From Escallonia rubra (taxonomy: Eukaryota > Streptophyta > Magnoliopsida > Escalloniales > Escalloniaceae): a stretch of 64,000 nucleotides of DNA. Below, piece after piece: positions 26,324 to 35,695 of the stretch. The stretch spans positions 186,001-250,000 of the forward strand of contig JAVXUO010002885.1 in the NCBI GenBank assembly GCA_033065855.1. Reading direction: 5' to 3'. The notes under the pieces were generated by a model. That model did not search any database, was not told the DNA's origin, and was given only the letters and a program-made list of their open reading frames with translations. Each line of letters begins with the position of its first letter. The first letter of the stretch is position 1. A program made the translations under genes and the position numbers.

Positions 26324-29298
26324 TCTCCCTCTAAGCCACAGTCTCCCTGTCATCTCGGAGCCACTGGTGTTGGGTTTGTGACGGCCGCGTTGGGTTTGTG
26401 ATGGCGATGGTGACACGCGGTGGTCGGCGACGGTGTTAGGCGACGATAGTGGTGGTGGTGGTCGTTGTCTGGTGGGTGATGGTGGTAATGGATAAATCGT
26501 CGATCTGGCCATTGCCACCTCCCACACCAGTGAACGCACCACCGTCACCACCGATCTAGCGACCGCCATTACCTACCAACCTGTTTACCACCATCGTCCC
26601 TGACCGCCGGCGTCCAAATCAATCTTAAATCACCGTCGGCGCTCACATCCACGACCCAAGATCAACCGTCGCCGGTGCACCCAGCACCACCACAACCTAA
26701 CATCACCATCACCGCAACTCCTACACAGTGGCATCATCACTGCCGGTTGACTGAGCACCAATTTTTAAAAACTGAGGTACTGGTTATAACACGGCGTTTG
26801 TGCACAATCTTCTCCTTTCGGGTGACACAGTTATGTAGAATCTGTGACTTGGTTGCGAGGAGAGTTTGAATGTGCACAATCTTCTCCAAGGTTTATGTGT
26901 TTTGCTTCAAGCCTCTTACTGTGTGCAATGGTGTTGGTAGTGTGCGATGGTCGACAGTGTTGGGTTTGTGGCAGCAGTGTTGGGTTTATGACAGCAGTGG
27001 CCACACACGGTCTTGGGTTTGTGACGACGATGGTGACACACGGTGGTCGGCGATGGTGTTAGGCAACGATGGTGGAGGTGGTGGTGGTGGTAGTCTGGTG
27101 GGTGATGGTGGTAATGGATAAACCGTACCAAAGTCGAACGGCTGTGAAAAGAAAAAATATTAAAAGTAAACCGTACCAAATGAGTACCTATGAAAAGTAA
27201 ACCGTACTAAATCAGTACCTGGACTTTTTAAGTAAAAACACCTTTTTTAAATAATGACAGTCCTATTCCTCTGATTTTCTAACGGCATCCGTGGTCTATC
27301 AGCCGAGGTACTGATTTAGTACGCTTTTTCAAAGTTAGGTACTTCTTTGGCACACCTTCAAAGTTGGTTACTAAAGTTGTACTGGAGGCAAACTTGAGGG
27401 CACAGTTTTGGGATTAGGCCTAAATAAATCTAAATTTGCCCAGTTGCAGATTTTGTATTCTCACTTACAAAATTGTTGAATATATGTCCATTGGCCTCCT
27501 TATCAAAAGACGAAATCGAAAAGACATTCAAATAACTTTTATACCATGTTACTTGGTGCAAGTGGATATGATGGCAGTTCTGAGATTGGAGTTCAATGAT
27601 TCTAATCTAAACTGACTCAAACATAATACTTGGGAAATATAAGTTTATGTTTAAGTTTTGTTCTGTACTCTCATTCCTGCTCTAACTTAGGCTACGAAAA
27701 CTCGAGTAATCATTCAATTGAGTTCATAGTAGCACCTCTGATACTTATGGCATTGAAGATATTGTGCTTCTGTATCTAAATTAAGTTTCAGCTTTCCTTC
27801 TCCACCCGTATTGACACGCACACACACACGCAAACAAGGACAGATGCAAGCACACACAAGGCAACACACCTCATGTCTTACATAATTCCTTGATATCCTG
27901 CAGGAAGACTGTTTATAGCCGACACAAACAACAGTGTGATCAGATATCTAGACCTGAACACGAAAGAGGCAGAACTTCTTACTTTGGAACTGAAAGGGGT
28001 TCAGCCGCCTACACCAAAATCCCGATCTTTTAAGCGTCTTAGAAGGCGATCTTTAGCTGACACACAGGTGATTATAGTTGATGGCGGTTCATCCAAGGAG
28101 GGTAACTTGTTTCTTAAGATATCTGTACCTGAAGGATATCACTTTTCCAAGGTCCGTCCCTCTGCCAGGGTTTGACCATGTTTGCAAATGTCCATATATG
28201 TTCTGTAAAACTCAGCCTTCTAGTTCCAAATGCAGGAAGCACGCTCCAAATTCAGTATGGAAATTGAGCCAGAGGATGTGGCAGTTGTTGAACCCATGGA
28301 CGGGAATCTCAGCCCAGAAGGAACTGCCATGCTTCATTTCGAAAGATCCTCCCCTTTAGCCTCCATGGGGAGAGTTAGTTGCAAGGTATTCCTTCTTACT
28401 GAAAGCTCTTCCGGGTAATCAGGTTATTTGTGCTTAACCTACTTTAAGTTCTGGAGCACTTTTACCACTTCAGGAATGGCTAAGCCTGTGTGTTTACTCT
28501 AAATCCTTCGCTCTATCGTGTTCACGCATGAGCGCCAATAATATTTAGTCGATTATTCATCCTTGCCTCTATCAGTCCAGACCTCATAGAGATTATGTCA
28601 AACCAATGCTGGGAATAGGTCTCGAAGCAAATGATCTAACATGTGGGCTGGACACTGTAACTTGATTATGCATGTGCTAAAGGTCTACTATCAATTTCAA
28701 GGACCTTTGCCATGGTCCTTTATAGTTCTACAGTCCCTCTATTGACAACAAATTTATAACCGTTGAAGCTTGAAAAAATCAAAGGTGATCGGTTCCAGCC
28801 CTAATTTATAATTTATGTAATTTGACTCCATCTTTCAACTATGACGATGACTGTAAAATGGGGTGTTCCAGTCCATGAGGCAAAGATATGTTTTTCAATC
28901 TGAAGGGCCTAATCCTAGAACCTTGTCAAAGTTTGTCCTCTTAAATTCTGTCATGCCGTTCCACTTGTATTTGTATTCCGTGGAAAGATTAACGAGCTTT
29001 TCCGGTTTACAACGGTGTTGTAAGAGAGTTAGAGAGTGCGGATGAATAAAAGAGACATCAGACTTGGTGTTCGATCGGCTTTTCTTTGTGTACTAATTAC
29101 CAACTAGAAAAGTTCGTTTATTTGCAGGTATACTACTGCAAGGAAGATGAGGTCTGTTTATATCAGTCTCTGGCCTTTGAAGTACCTTTCAAAGAGGTGA
29201 TTCCGGAATCCACCCCAGCAGAAATTACCCTTCCATATGTTGTGAAGCCCAAAACTTCCACTGGTAGCTTACAGCTACAGCTACCAGTTGTTAGCTGA
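2197..29298 (+). CDS. SOQ1: SOQ1-like HAD / thioredoxin / NHL thylakoid protein, 5'-incomplete
   Basis: Twenty-seven exons were placed by GT-AG sites and reading frame, giving about 965 codons to the TGA at 29296-29298. The Arabidopsis protein is a little over 1,050 residues, so roughly the first 100 are missing. The domain order HAD, membrane helix, thioredoxin-like, NHL repeats and C-terminal domain is specific to SOQ1 (At1g56500). Family knowledge: SOQ1 sits in the thylakoid membrane with HAD in the stroma and the thioredoxin-like and NHL parts in the lumen, and it suppresses the slow quenching component qH of light harvesting. All codon phases agree across the introns and no stop interrupts them, so the gene looks functional. 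The largest intron (7398-16047) holds several transposons. Identity is very secure; single exon edges less so. Confidence 0.93.
5479..5566 (+). CDS. SOQ1: SOQ1 exon 8: transmembrane helix
   Basis: Encodes [15 protein letters not shown] followed by a hydrophobic stretch ending in NWK. This is the single membrane span that separates the stromal HAD from the lumenal domains in this family; the arginines before it fit a stromal N-side. The acceptor was chosen by phase: the AG at 5477-5478 joins the preceding exon in frame, while the more obvious TTGCAG sites ending at 5462 and 5484 do not. Confidence 0.8.
6265..18787 (+). CDS. SOQ1: SOQ1 exons 9-14: lumenal linker and thioredoxin-like domain
   Basis: Exons: 6265-6337, 6503-6563, 6763-6838, 7287-7397, 16048-16143, 18665-18787. 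The first three encode a linker ending [15 protein letters not shown]. Exon 7287-7397 holds the thioredoxin-like active site, [16 protein letters not shown], with the family's CCINC cysteines. The fold continues with the [17 protein letters not shown] and [13 protein letters not shown] segments. The active-site exon and the next are separated by an 8.65-kb intron filled with transposons. For exon 9 I used the canonical donor at 6338 (GTAAAG); a second GT at 6344 would change the frame. Confidence 0.9.
7989..8299 (-). mobile_element. Tiny TRIM retrotransposon in a SOQ1 intron
   Basis: Two similar direct repeats, 7989-8061 (73 bp) and 8229-8299 (71 bp), both begin TGTTAA; one ends TTAACA and the other TTTACA. 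On the minus strand the bases beside the right copy read AGGTATCAGAGCTC (8215-8228), close to the initiator-Met tRNA primer-binding site TGGTATCAGAGC. The flanks AAAAC and AAAAG match at four of five positions. There is no coding capacity. This fits a TRIM of 311 bp, with LTRs at the very short end of the known range. Confidence 0.72.
8630..9653. mobile_element. Mutator-like non-autonomous element
   Basis: The ends are inverted repeats: the left begins GGATTTATTATACC and continues with CTGAGGTTTGGG; the right, read in reverse complement, begins GGGTTAATTACACC and continues with CTGAGGTTAGGG. Flanks AATTTCATA (8621-8629) and ATTTTGATA (9654-9662) match at 7 of 9 positions, the duplication length of Mutator-like elements. 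The centre is almost pure G-rich low complexity on the + strand. A relative of this end is at 58396. No transposase is present. Confidence 0.65.
8960..9330. repeat. G-rich tandem tract inside the Mutator-like element
   Basis: Repeated GGGGTGGGG and GGGAAGGGGAAGGGAGGGCGGGG blocks; a roughly 45-bp unit occurs two to three times between 9110 and 9210. The opposite strand reads as long proline-rich open frames, which I treat as low-complexity artefacts. Confidence 0.75.
9900..10122 (-). repeat. Copia 3' LTR
   Basis: Same length as the copy at 15215-15437. Ends are TAAAA...TTTTA rather than the usual TG...CA. The G-rich stretch beside it at 10123-10135 (minus strand) is the likely polypurine tract. 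Confidence 0.9.
10223..10303. repeat. Short tandem duplication in the Copia RNase H remnant
   Basis: The words around GGTCAGCGGAATGAAGATGC occur twice about 46 bases apart, at roughly 10223-10253 and 10269-10303. On the minus strand this repeats KSSIFIPL. It marks the edge of the RNase H deletion. Confidence 0.7.
10860..11691. mobile_element. hAT-type non-autonomous element nested in the Copia element
   Basis: An exact 8-bp duplication CAAGGATG flanks the insert (10852-10859 and 11692-11699), the length typical of hAT. The ends are inverted: the left begins CTATGAAGCATCGGTGCGG, and the right in reverse complement begins CTGTGAAGCACGGACACGG. Length is 832 bp. Nothing in it looks like a transposase. 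It must be younger than the Copia insertion. Confidence 0.9.
12870..13830 (-). pseudogene. Copia integrase region, frameshifted
   Basis: The pre-integrase segment contains [11 protein letters not shown]. The core has SDLWGP (first aspartate), YTDGGGEF (second aspartate) and [11 protein letters not shown] (catalytic glutamate), but these lie in different frames. After about 13199 the integrase C-terminal part is still recognisable in another frame, with the [12 protein letters not shown] and FGCLCYP segments, up to roughly 12900. At least two frame changes and a stop make it non-functional. The + strand open frame at 12908-13180 is its shadow. Confidence 0.82.
13784..15127 (-). pseudogene. Copia gag and protease region, broken
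   Basis: The reading starts at 15127 with a gag-type domain (motif [11 protein letters not shown]) and continues to a CCHC zinc knuckle, [14 protein letters not shown], near 14275, then to the aspartic protease motif [10 protein letters not shown] near 14160. An in-frame TGA at about 14765 splits gag; the frame continues unchanged behind it, so a single substitution is enough to explain it. The 3' part runs into the pre-integrase region. Confidence 0.9.
15215..15437 (-). repeat. Copia 5' LTR
   Basis: The minus strand after this LTR reads TGGTGTCAGAGCTC (15201-15214), an initiator-Met tRNA primer-binding site with one change from TGGTATCAGAGC. This fixes the element's orientation. Confidence 0.9.
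15443..16047. other. Remainder of the large SOQ1 intron
   Basis: Single-copy-looking intron sequence between the Copia target site and the next exon, including a short repeat of TTTGTTTCATGAGCCATTGAT near 15648-15705. No gene seen. Confidence 0.4.
17870..18110 (+). pseudogene. Gypsy-type reverse transcriptase / RNase H remnant
   Basis: Two adjacent frames on the + strand carry the junction of Gypsy reverse transcriptase and RNase H. One reads [21 protein letters not shown] and then PPSKQEPL; the next reads [15 protein letters not shown] and then [10 protein letters not shown]. This is the usual order in plant Gypsy polyproteins. A frame change lies near 18009 and there are no LTRs nearby, so it is an old fragment in a SOQ1 intron. 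Confidence 0.65.
19621..19642. repeat. (TA)n microsatellite in a SOQ1 intron
   Basis: A run of alternating T and A shortly before exon 19745-19942. Unlike the TA runs after 42 kb it has no element attached to it. Confidence 0.9.
19745..28151 (+). CDS. SOQ1: SOQ1 exons 15-25: NHL beta-propeller
   Basis: Exons: 19745-19942, 20240-20344, 20484-20548, 21302-21395, 21567-21724, 23696-23745, 23857-23978, 24140-24247, 24993-25085, 25720-25756, 27904-28151. Repeated NHL signatures are visible: [62 protein letters not shown] and [16 protein letters not shown]. The donor at 19943 lies directly beside a (CT)n(CA)n microsatellite. A hAT MITE lies in the intron before 23696 and a Mutator-like element in the intron before 27904; neither touches a splice site. 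Confidence 0.9.
19947..19991. repeat. (CT)n(CA)n microsatellite at a splice donor
   Basis: CT repeats followed by CA repeats begin only a few bases after the SOQ1 donor at 19943. Length variation here could affect splicing; this is inference. Confidence 0.9.
22908..23570. mobile_element. hAT MITE in a SOQ1 intron
   Basis: An exact 8-bp duplication TATTGCAT lies at 22900-22907 and 23571-23578. The ends are CAGGGGCGGACC and, inverted, CAGGGGCGGATCC, the widespread plant hAT end type. The 663-bp interior is very AT-rich with no coding sequence. Confidence 0.93.
25433..25461. repeat. Fragment of the TRIM LTR family
   Basis: Twenty-nine bases match, in reverse complement, the middle of the LTR at 7989-8061 (the part around AAGCTTAAGCTG). 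This is a second, partial copy of the same family in a later SOQ1 intron. Confidence 0.5.
25949..27421. mobile_element. Mutator-like element with long terminal inverted repeats
   Basis: An exact 9-bp duplication TAAATAAAT lies at 25940-25948 and 27422-27430. The terminal inverted repeats are about 290 bp each and well matched, starting GACCTAATCCC on the left and GGCCTAATCCC on the right in reverse complement. The middle is rich in GGTGG and CACC triplets and contains a direct repeat (about 26380-26500 and 27000-27120). No transposase was found. Confidence 0.92.
28236..29298 (+). CDS. SOQ1: SOQ1 last two exons: C-terminal domain and stop
   Basis: Exons: 28236-28385 and 29128-29298, ending in TGA. 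They encode the domain after the propeller and contain [13 protein letters not shown], whose two cysteines six residues apart are the family's C-terminal redox pair. The final residues are less conserved. Confidence 0.88.
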
Positions 29299-29444
29299 CA
29301 CAGGACATGTCACCATGTACAGCTTTTTCAGCTCTACTATGACATTTGAACCTGGATTCTCGTGCACAGATTGTGTATAGCAAGGGCAGTCATCATAATC
29401 CTGAAATTTCCATAGAGTAATTATACGGGAAAATATAAGATAGC

Positions 29445-29450
29445 AATAAA
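29445..29450 (+). terminator. Candidate SOQ1 polyadenylation signal
   Basis: AATAAA about 150 bases after the stop codon, followed by T-rich DNA. The position suits a plant 3' UTR. Plant signals are loose, so the real cleavage site is unknown. Confidence 0.4.
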
Positions 29451-30614
29451 GATTTCGTAGTCGGAGTTAGTATGCCGTATCATCTTGTAACTTCTTCACT
29501 CTGTAATTATTTTCTTTCTCTTTGGGCTGTCATTCACTTTGTACTTCGATTCCCAAATCGCTTTCCACATTTATCATGATCACTGACATTGTTCGCGCAT
29601 GATTTCTAGTTTCTCCAAGCCTTGTAGTATGTTTAAGCAACAAGTAAATTATCCTTTGACAAGATAATATATACTTAGGCATTGCTTTAGGGTCGCAATG
29701 TTAATCTTGTCCCTTACTGCTTCAGGAATGTGTGGGTTGGTGTGGACTTGGTGGTGTGGGTTGGGGGATTATAAACAGCATGTCCCACCCTCCATGTGAG
29801 GCCTCTTTGTTCCTTCATTCTAGGTGCCTGCACTATATGGACTAGATATTATTATCATCATCATCATTAGCTTGTTTCGGCCTTAAGCGAGGGATAGATT
29901 GCTAACTAAGGCATACACCCGTGTGCCCTTATCCTCTAATGCTCTGTAATGATGAGAGTTGAAGTCAATTATCTGGGTGATATAAGCTACTTCTTTGTTT
30001 AATGAATGCAGAGGACCAGGTTTAGACCCCCCCCCCCCCCCCCCCCCCCACAACGTAGGAACCGCACTAAGTATTATCTTATCAGCACTAATCTTCAAAC
30101 AAGCTCTGGTATGAGACTTATGTGGGAAGTCTTATGTTTAATCAATCGGTTTAAGCTTTTAAAATTGCACGCAGACGGCATAAAGCGCGTTTGTTCCACC
30201 AAACCCATGTTTGTGTTGTACCCCCCACATTTTCTGTCCGACCATAACTTGCAAATGATTGTGCAAGGTGAGTTTGATACACTTGTTCCATTTATTTGTC
30301 ATTCAATGGGAGGATTTTGCGACATGCAAAGGGCGGTAAAGCGAGTCATACTTGATCATATACCAAATTCTCGTCGATTTATGCCTATCGTACTATTTTG
30401 AAAAGTTTTAGGTCGACTACCTAAGCGCATTGGCTCGTTAACCAAAGTACGTCCCCGTTGATTCATATTCAGTAATATTGTTGAGCGGTACTCGTCTAAG
30501 AAGAAAACACTATCGTTGCTTCACACTTGCCAACCTTGATCCTAAGAAAATTCACTGTATATGGTTCCAATGATACACTCTCTCCCGTCCGCTGTTTGCG
30601 CTTGCGGCTACAAC

Positions 30615-30620
30615 GTGTGC

Positions 30621-30655
<35 letters not shown>
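30615..30655. repeat. (GT)n(GA)n microsatellite
   Basis: GT repeats pass directly into GA repeats. Confidence 0.9.
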
Positions 30656-32071
30656 TCAATGATCTGCTTAACAGACAACCAAACTGTCCGTGACAGATGG
30701 GACGAAGCCATGGTTTGCCTATCAATTATGTGGAGTATCATGCTCTAGTTGAATGAGACATTACGCATGTTACTCTAATTCTTTAGGTCTTAACAAATGC
30801 TTATCTTCCTAATCACGTTATCTAGAAAATTATTACAATTTTCAATTTGTTAAGAATGAAAGAACAGAGCCAATGTGATCTTCCTCGAAAAATGATCAAC
30901 AAAATGAAAAGAATCTTCATGTGGAATTGGATAAAGCTTTTGTCTCAAGTTTCAAACCTCCAATGGAGTAATAGGTAAAAAGGTATACTCAAATTCAAGT
31001 GCACGTTTTATTTTTTTATTTTACTTTTTTCTAAGAACTTCTTTTTAAGTATTTGAAAAATTAGAATTGGTGAAATGTAAAATGTAAAAAGTGCACCCGA
31101 ATGTAATTAAAAGCATCTAACTTCTCAAAAGGATTTTGATAAACTAATCTATAAAGGCTTTTGACAAGAAAATTTAAATGGTACATAATATACTCCTAAG
31201 AAGGCATCGAAAAGAAAAAGAAAAATGATTTGATTGATGTTGATGATGAGGATGATACACTGAGTTTTGCAACTAATACGTACAATACAACAACATAGGA
31301 AAAAACTACCCGTGGTAAAATAACTACTAAATTGCACCAAAAAAAAAAAGTAAAATAACTACTAAATATAAATAAATTCTACCCCCATGAAAATAACTAG
31401 CAACAATTATCCCTAGACAAAAAGATAACATTATACATAAGTTACCTTCTTCATATTAGAAAATAACTTCCAGCAACCATCATCATCTCCATTTGAGGGT
31501 TCTAATCAGAAACCTTAGAGCCATTTAGTGACATGTAGTACAGACAAGACAAGTCATTAACTAACTTTTTAGTGACTATCGATAGTGTACGAGCGAATAA
31601 CCTATCAATCAATACTTTATCTTATGTTGTCAACGCCCTACCGGCAGCGTTCATTTTCTATCCTACTATCGCTTAGGAAAGAAAATCATTTTGTCCAGAT
31701 AAAAGGGTATTTTCACCCCAAATTTACCCGGTACTTGTTCAGTGAAGCGTTAACTGATTTTGTGTGGTGAAATGTTCAACTAAAGAACAAAAAAATGGAA
31801 AATTGTTGAGAAGTTTCTCGAGGGGGTCATATGGTATGGCTCCAGTCCAGGTCCAGGTCCAGGGGTAAAATCTCATCACCCCCATGACAGACAGATGGTG
31901 ATCAGTATGGGAAAGGGGACAAAACTGTACTGGCCACAAGATTTGCCAATTACATCTCGTCTTCTCTTGACTTGGATAACTTTAAAAAGTGCTGCATGCG
32001 TTTAACCCAATTGGTACAACCATGCGGTGGATTTGCCTAAAGAGACATATATACTTATGATATTACAGTGT

Positions 32072-32126
<55 letters not shown>
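32072..32126. repeat. (GT)n(GA)n microsatellite
   Basis: Same compound structure as the tract at 30615. Confidence 0.9.
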
Positions 32127-32128
<2 letters not shown>

Positions 32129-32334
32129 CCTATCCTATAAATAGATAGAAATTAAAGATTTTTACAATTTAGAGCATGTGATTCTAACTTTATGTGTTTT
32201 GAATATGGGACAGTAAGCTATGTCCAACTTATACTTACCCCCACTGGATCAATTTATTATAGTCTTTTTTGCAAGTCCAAATTCATTGCAACATGTCTCA
32301 CCCAATGAGGCAGACTACTCTGGAAGTTTTCTTT

Positions 32335-32385
32335 CTCCCCAAGTGAGCATCAATCACAGTCTGTGATTGATGCTCACTTGGGGAG
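32335..32385. repeat. Perfect 25-bp inverted repeat with one-base centre
   Basis: Arms 32335-32359 and 32361-32385 are exact reverse complements separated by a single T. It begins CTCCCCAAGTGAGC. It has no visible terminal motif or target duplication. Confidence 0.9.
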
Positions 32386-33283
32386 TTTTTGGTTACCCTC
32401 CATCCCATTTTGTTTTTAAAGGCCTTCGTTAGCAGATATTATGGTTTGCTTGGCAGCATGTGTGCTTGCACCAGGTCAAATTTTGGAAGAGTACTAGTCA
32501 ATGGTTGGTTGTCTGATTAGGAGTTGTTCGGGTTGTCAAGATTATGTAAGCGTAAGAGACGAGGTGATTATCGCATTCAACCTTTGAAAAACGTCACTCC
32601 TTTCCTTTGTTTGAGATTAAAGCGGTTACGATATAATGCACAAATGTCTTCCCTACTCTGCCTTCTAACGTATTTGAGATGACAGACACTTTGTATTTTG
32701 AACTTCTACCTACGAAGGTCTTAAGATTGAAAGAACTGCATTCTAGTAAAAGAATATTTGAGTTCTTCTAACGAGCTTTAATTGTGTAGCTGATAAGTCC
32801 AGAATAGCAATAAAAAAGACAACGAATTACCGGTAGAACAATAGGATAACAATTAAGTCCATCGCCGGCTTCACCATTTTTCCTTGTTCTTGCCAAGAAG
32901 AAGAACAAGGAAGAAAATTTGGACAAGAAATATGAAATGGAATGAAAGAAACAAAGGGAAAATAGTAGAGTACCGTAGTTTTAATTAAAGTCCCTAGTTA
33001 ATTAATGAGAAAATGAAGGAGGGAGAGGGGAAAAGAGCGTGTTGAGGCAATGTGGATGAAACCTCTCCACAACACAAAAACAAACAAAACAAAAGGGGGG
33101 AGAAGTGAATGTGAGTCCAAAAACGCTCCTGACTCGTGAAAAAGAAGCAAAAAGACAAAGAGAGGCCAAATGCCATGCCACAGTTGGTACAAACAAAGTG
33201 CCATGAAAACAACCACATGCACCATGCCCCCCCACCCAACCATATGTTTATCTTTATGTGTTATATATATATATATATATATA

Positions 33284-33513
33284 GGTAGCTGATTCATTGT
33301 TCGCACGGGTAACGGATCAGCTGTTGTCCACGCGATCTGGCCGTCCACGAGGTCCTGTGAACGGACTAGATTTCGCTTTCCGCTACATAATGAAGCGGAC
33401 GACAAAAAACAGGCCGTCCACGCGCGAGATCTGGCGTCCAGATCTCGTGCGTGAACGGCCAGATCGCACGGACAACTAGCATGCTTTGCTCGCGCGAGCA
33501 ATGAATCACGATG
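33284..33513. mobile_element. (TA)n-flanked MITE, element 1
   Basis: It lies between a TA run (33261-33283) and a GT/AT run (33513-33530). The ends pair as GTAGCTGATTCATTG and, inverted, ATCGTGATTCATTGCTCGC. It contains the palindrome-like CCGCTACATAATGAAGCGG and a strong internal hairpin (33412-33461) with GGCCGTCCACG arms. It belongs with the elements at 42349 and 57879-58371. Confidence 0.65.
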
Positions 33514-33530
33514 TGTGTGTATATATATAT

Positions 33531-35240
33531 AGTTGCTGCATGGATCACCCACTAATCATTGCCCACAATAAAAACAAATGTGGACCCGGCCCCACTTTGG
33601 CCAGCCAATTAGTGGATACCAAGGCTGCCAAGTTTCCCAATCAGACATATCCACATCAGCACCCCATTGTATTTACAATAACAAAAAAGAACTCCAATTT
33701 TATATGCAAAATGGGCCGTGTATCGTGTGGCATAAACCGGCCTTCTAAAGACACGATAAGGAGACATGCTGTCACTCTGTTTTTCTCCTCCATGTTTGTG
33801 TAACATTTATGCGTCTATTTTTACGTTATATTATTATATATTTTTTTTATTCATTATAAAAAAAGATTTATATTTTCATTGTTAATGCATTTTGTAGCGG
33901 TAAAAGAGGATGTACTATGATGGCATAAAGGGTATGAAAATGCACTGAATGCAATTATAGCAATTCCGGTTTGTTTTCTTTATTCAATATCTTGACCACG
34001 TGAGACTTGAAATTTTGTACACTTGCGCTTTATGCAATTATTGTAGTGGCATGTTTGGCGAAAGCTCCACTTTGGCGCATTTTAAGTGATATTACGTGGT
34101 GATAAATGCTTATGAACTGTTGCAAGGTAATGTGTCACTCACTCACACCAAACACATACTTATAGCCTGTATATAACAATGACTCCGAGTATATATATGT
34201 TAGTTAGGTTGACTTAATCCTGAATAGGAGTATGTGTTGAATGAAGGGTTTAGGTTGACTGTCATTTAGGGTTCAATTGGTGAGTAGTTAATCTTCCTAA
34301 TGAATGAGATCTTACCCTAGTATTGATAGCATGAAATTCTTGGATTTATATCAAAAATCTCACAGGGAGAAGCATTTTTGCGTGTTGTTTTGTCATACCC
34401 AACGATAAAAGAGTATATATCTCATTCGCCATCCCAATATAGGCTTTGGTACAAAAAAAGAAAAGAAAAAAGGATGGAGATATAATGATTGAATGAACAA
34501 GCTAAGTGGAGTAGTACGCCATTTGATTTGCGCTCGGAATTCTTCGGATGTTGGAGCTGAAACTCGGCACAAGCTTTGCTGATGCGAGCTCGAGATGAAA
34601 GCCCATCCCGATATAGGCTTTGGAGATGCTCAACTCATAACGAATTCACACGAGCTTACAAAGCTTAGCTTTTTCGCAAGCTCGAGCTCAACGCGGGTTC
34701 GCCATCCCAATGTAGGCTTTGGCAATGCTCAAATCCATGGACCTTACAAGCTCAACTTTTATAGTCATTTAATAGTACAATACCGCATATACACAGACAC
34801 AGTTGGGTTCCTGTCCTCTGCATAACTCCAAGTTGTTGGAATTTAAGCACAAGAATCTATGTGTGACATTTTCCTTAACAAGGCTTCCTTCATCTTCTCT
34901 TATCCCCACACCACAACCTGGGTATTAGTACTATTTATTTTTGAGACAATTATTTATAGCTAAGAGCCAGAGCTCTAAGTGCTTCCCTTTATATATTTAT
35001 ATAACGAAAATCAAATCACAAGCCGTATGTATGTATATACGCTTGAATAAAGTAAGAAGATCTCGAGCGTAATTGATGTTGTCGATAAAATTTAACGAAA
35101 TAGAGCGATTTTCAAACAGTGCGATGGCAAAACTTTGTTACAGTATATTCTAATCTCATCCGCCAAAATTTCCCATGTGCACAAGAAAGTAAAACGGAGG
35201 AAAGGCAAAAAGGCAAGGAAATTAATAAAAAATAATTAAT
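33531..35240. other. Intergenic region before the bHLH gene
   Basis: No gene supported. A 23-bp motif, CCATCCCAATATAGGCTTTGG with small changes, occurs three times on the + strand (34427, 34600 and 34700). The rest is AT-rich and presumably includes the distal promoter of the bHLH gene. Confidence 0.5.
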
Positions 35241-35248
35241 TTATATAT
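35241..35248 (+). promoter_or_regulatory. Candidate TATA box of the bHLH gene
   Basis: TTATATAT lies just before a pyrimidine-rich leader that ends in a clear splice donor. The start of transcription would fall near 35270-35280. The next TATA-like word, TTATTATAC near 35297, is an alternative. Confidence 0.4.
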
Positions 35249-35455
35249 GGGAATTTAAGAGAAACGACGCGTGGTGTCCTCTAATTGCTCCGCCTCTTTA
35301 TTATACCTCTCTCCCCACTCCCACCTTCTCTCCAAACTTCCCTTCTCTTCCTTCCGCTCTCCAGTCTCCAGCTCTCCCCCTTCCCTCTTTCCAATCCCAT
35401 TTCATCCACCCTCCCATCGCCACCAACCTTCTCCGCCACCGCCGTCATCTCTCAG

Positions 35456-35599
35456 GTATTGATTGACCTCTCATATTTTCCCCTCACGTCGTTGATTTTT
35501 GCTTCGATTAATTGTTTCATTTTACGTTGGAAGATGTTTTCGTTTTACTGGTTTTAAGAGTTCTGAACCAGGTGCTTTGATGTGCATGTTGATTTGCAG
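35456..35599 (+). other. Intron in the 5' UTR of the bHLH gene
   Basis: The pyrimidine-rich leader ends TCTCAG before the donor GTATTG at 35456, and the acceptor is TTTGCAG ending at 35599. The coding start follows 96 bases later. Leader introns of this kind are common in plant regulatory genes. Confidence 0.6.
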
Positions 35600-35695
35600 A
35601 ATCTCTCGAGGGAGGGAGTCCATACGTAGGCGAAAAAGTGAATTCGCTACAGAATTTCATTCGAATACGCACCTTTTCTTTCTCTCTCTCCACTG

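Larger units (their letters stand above)
29451..33260. other. Intergenic region after SOQ1
   Basis: No gene could be supported. It contains a run of about 22 C near 30028-30049, (GT)n(GA)n microsatellites at 30615-30655 and 32072-32126, and a perfect hairpin at 32335-32385. Open frames in the C-rich and CT-rich parts are low complexity. Confidence 0.6.

Noticed and set aside
32335..32385. MicroRNA precursor
   Set aside because: Arms match perfectly with a one-base loop, unlike a plant precursor, and I do not recognise a mature sequence.
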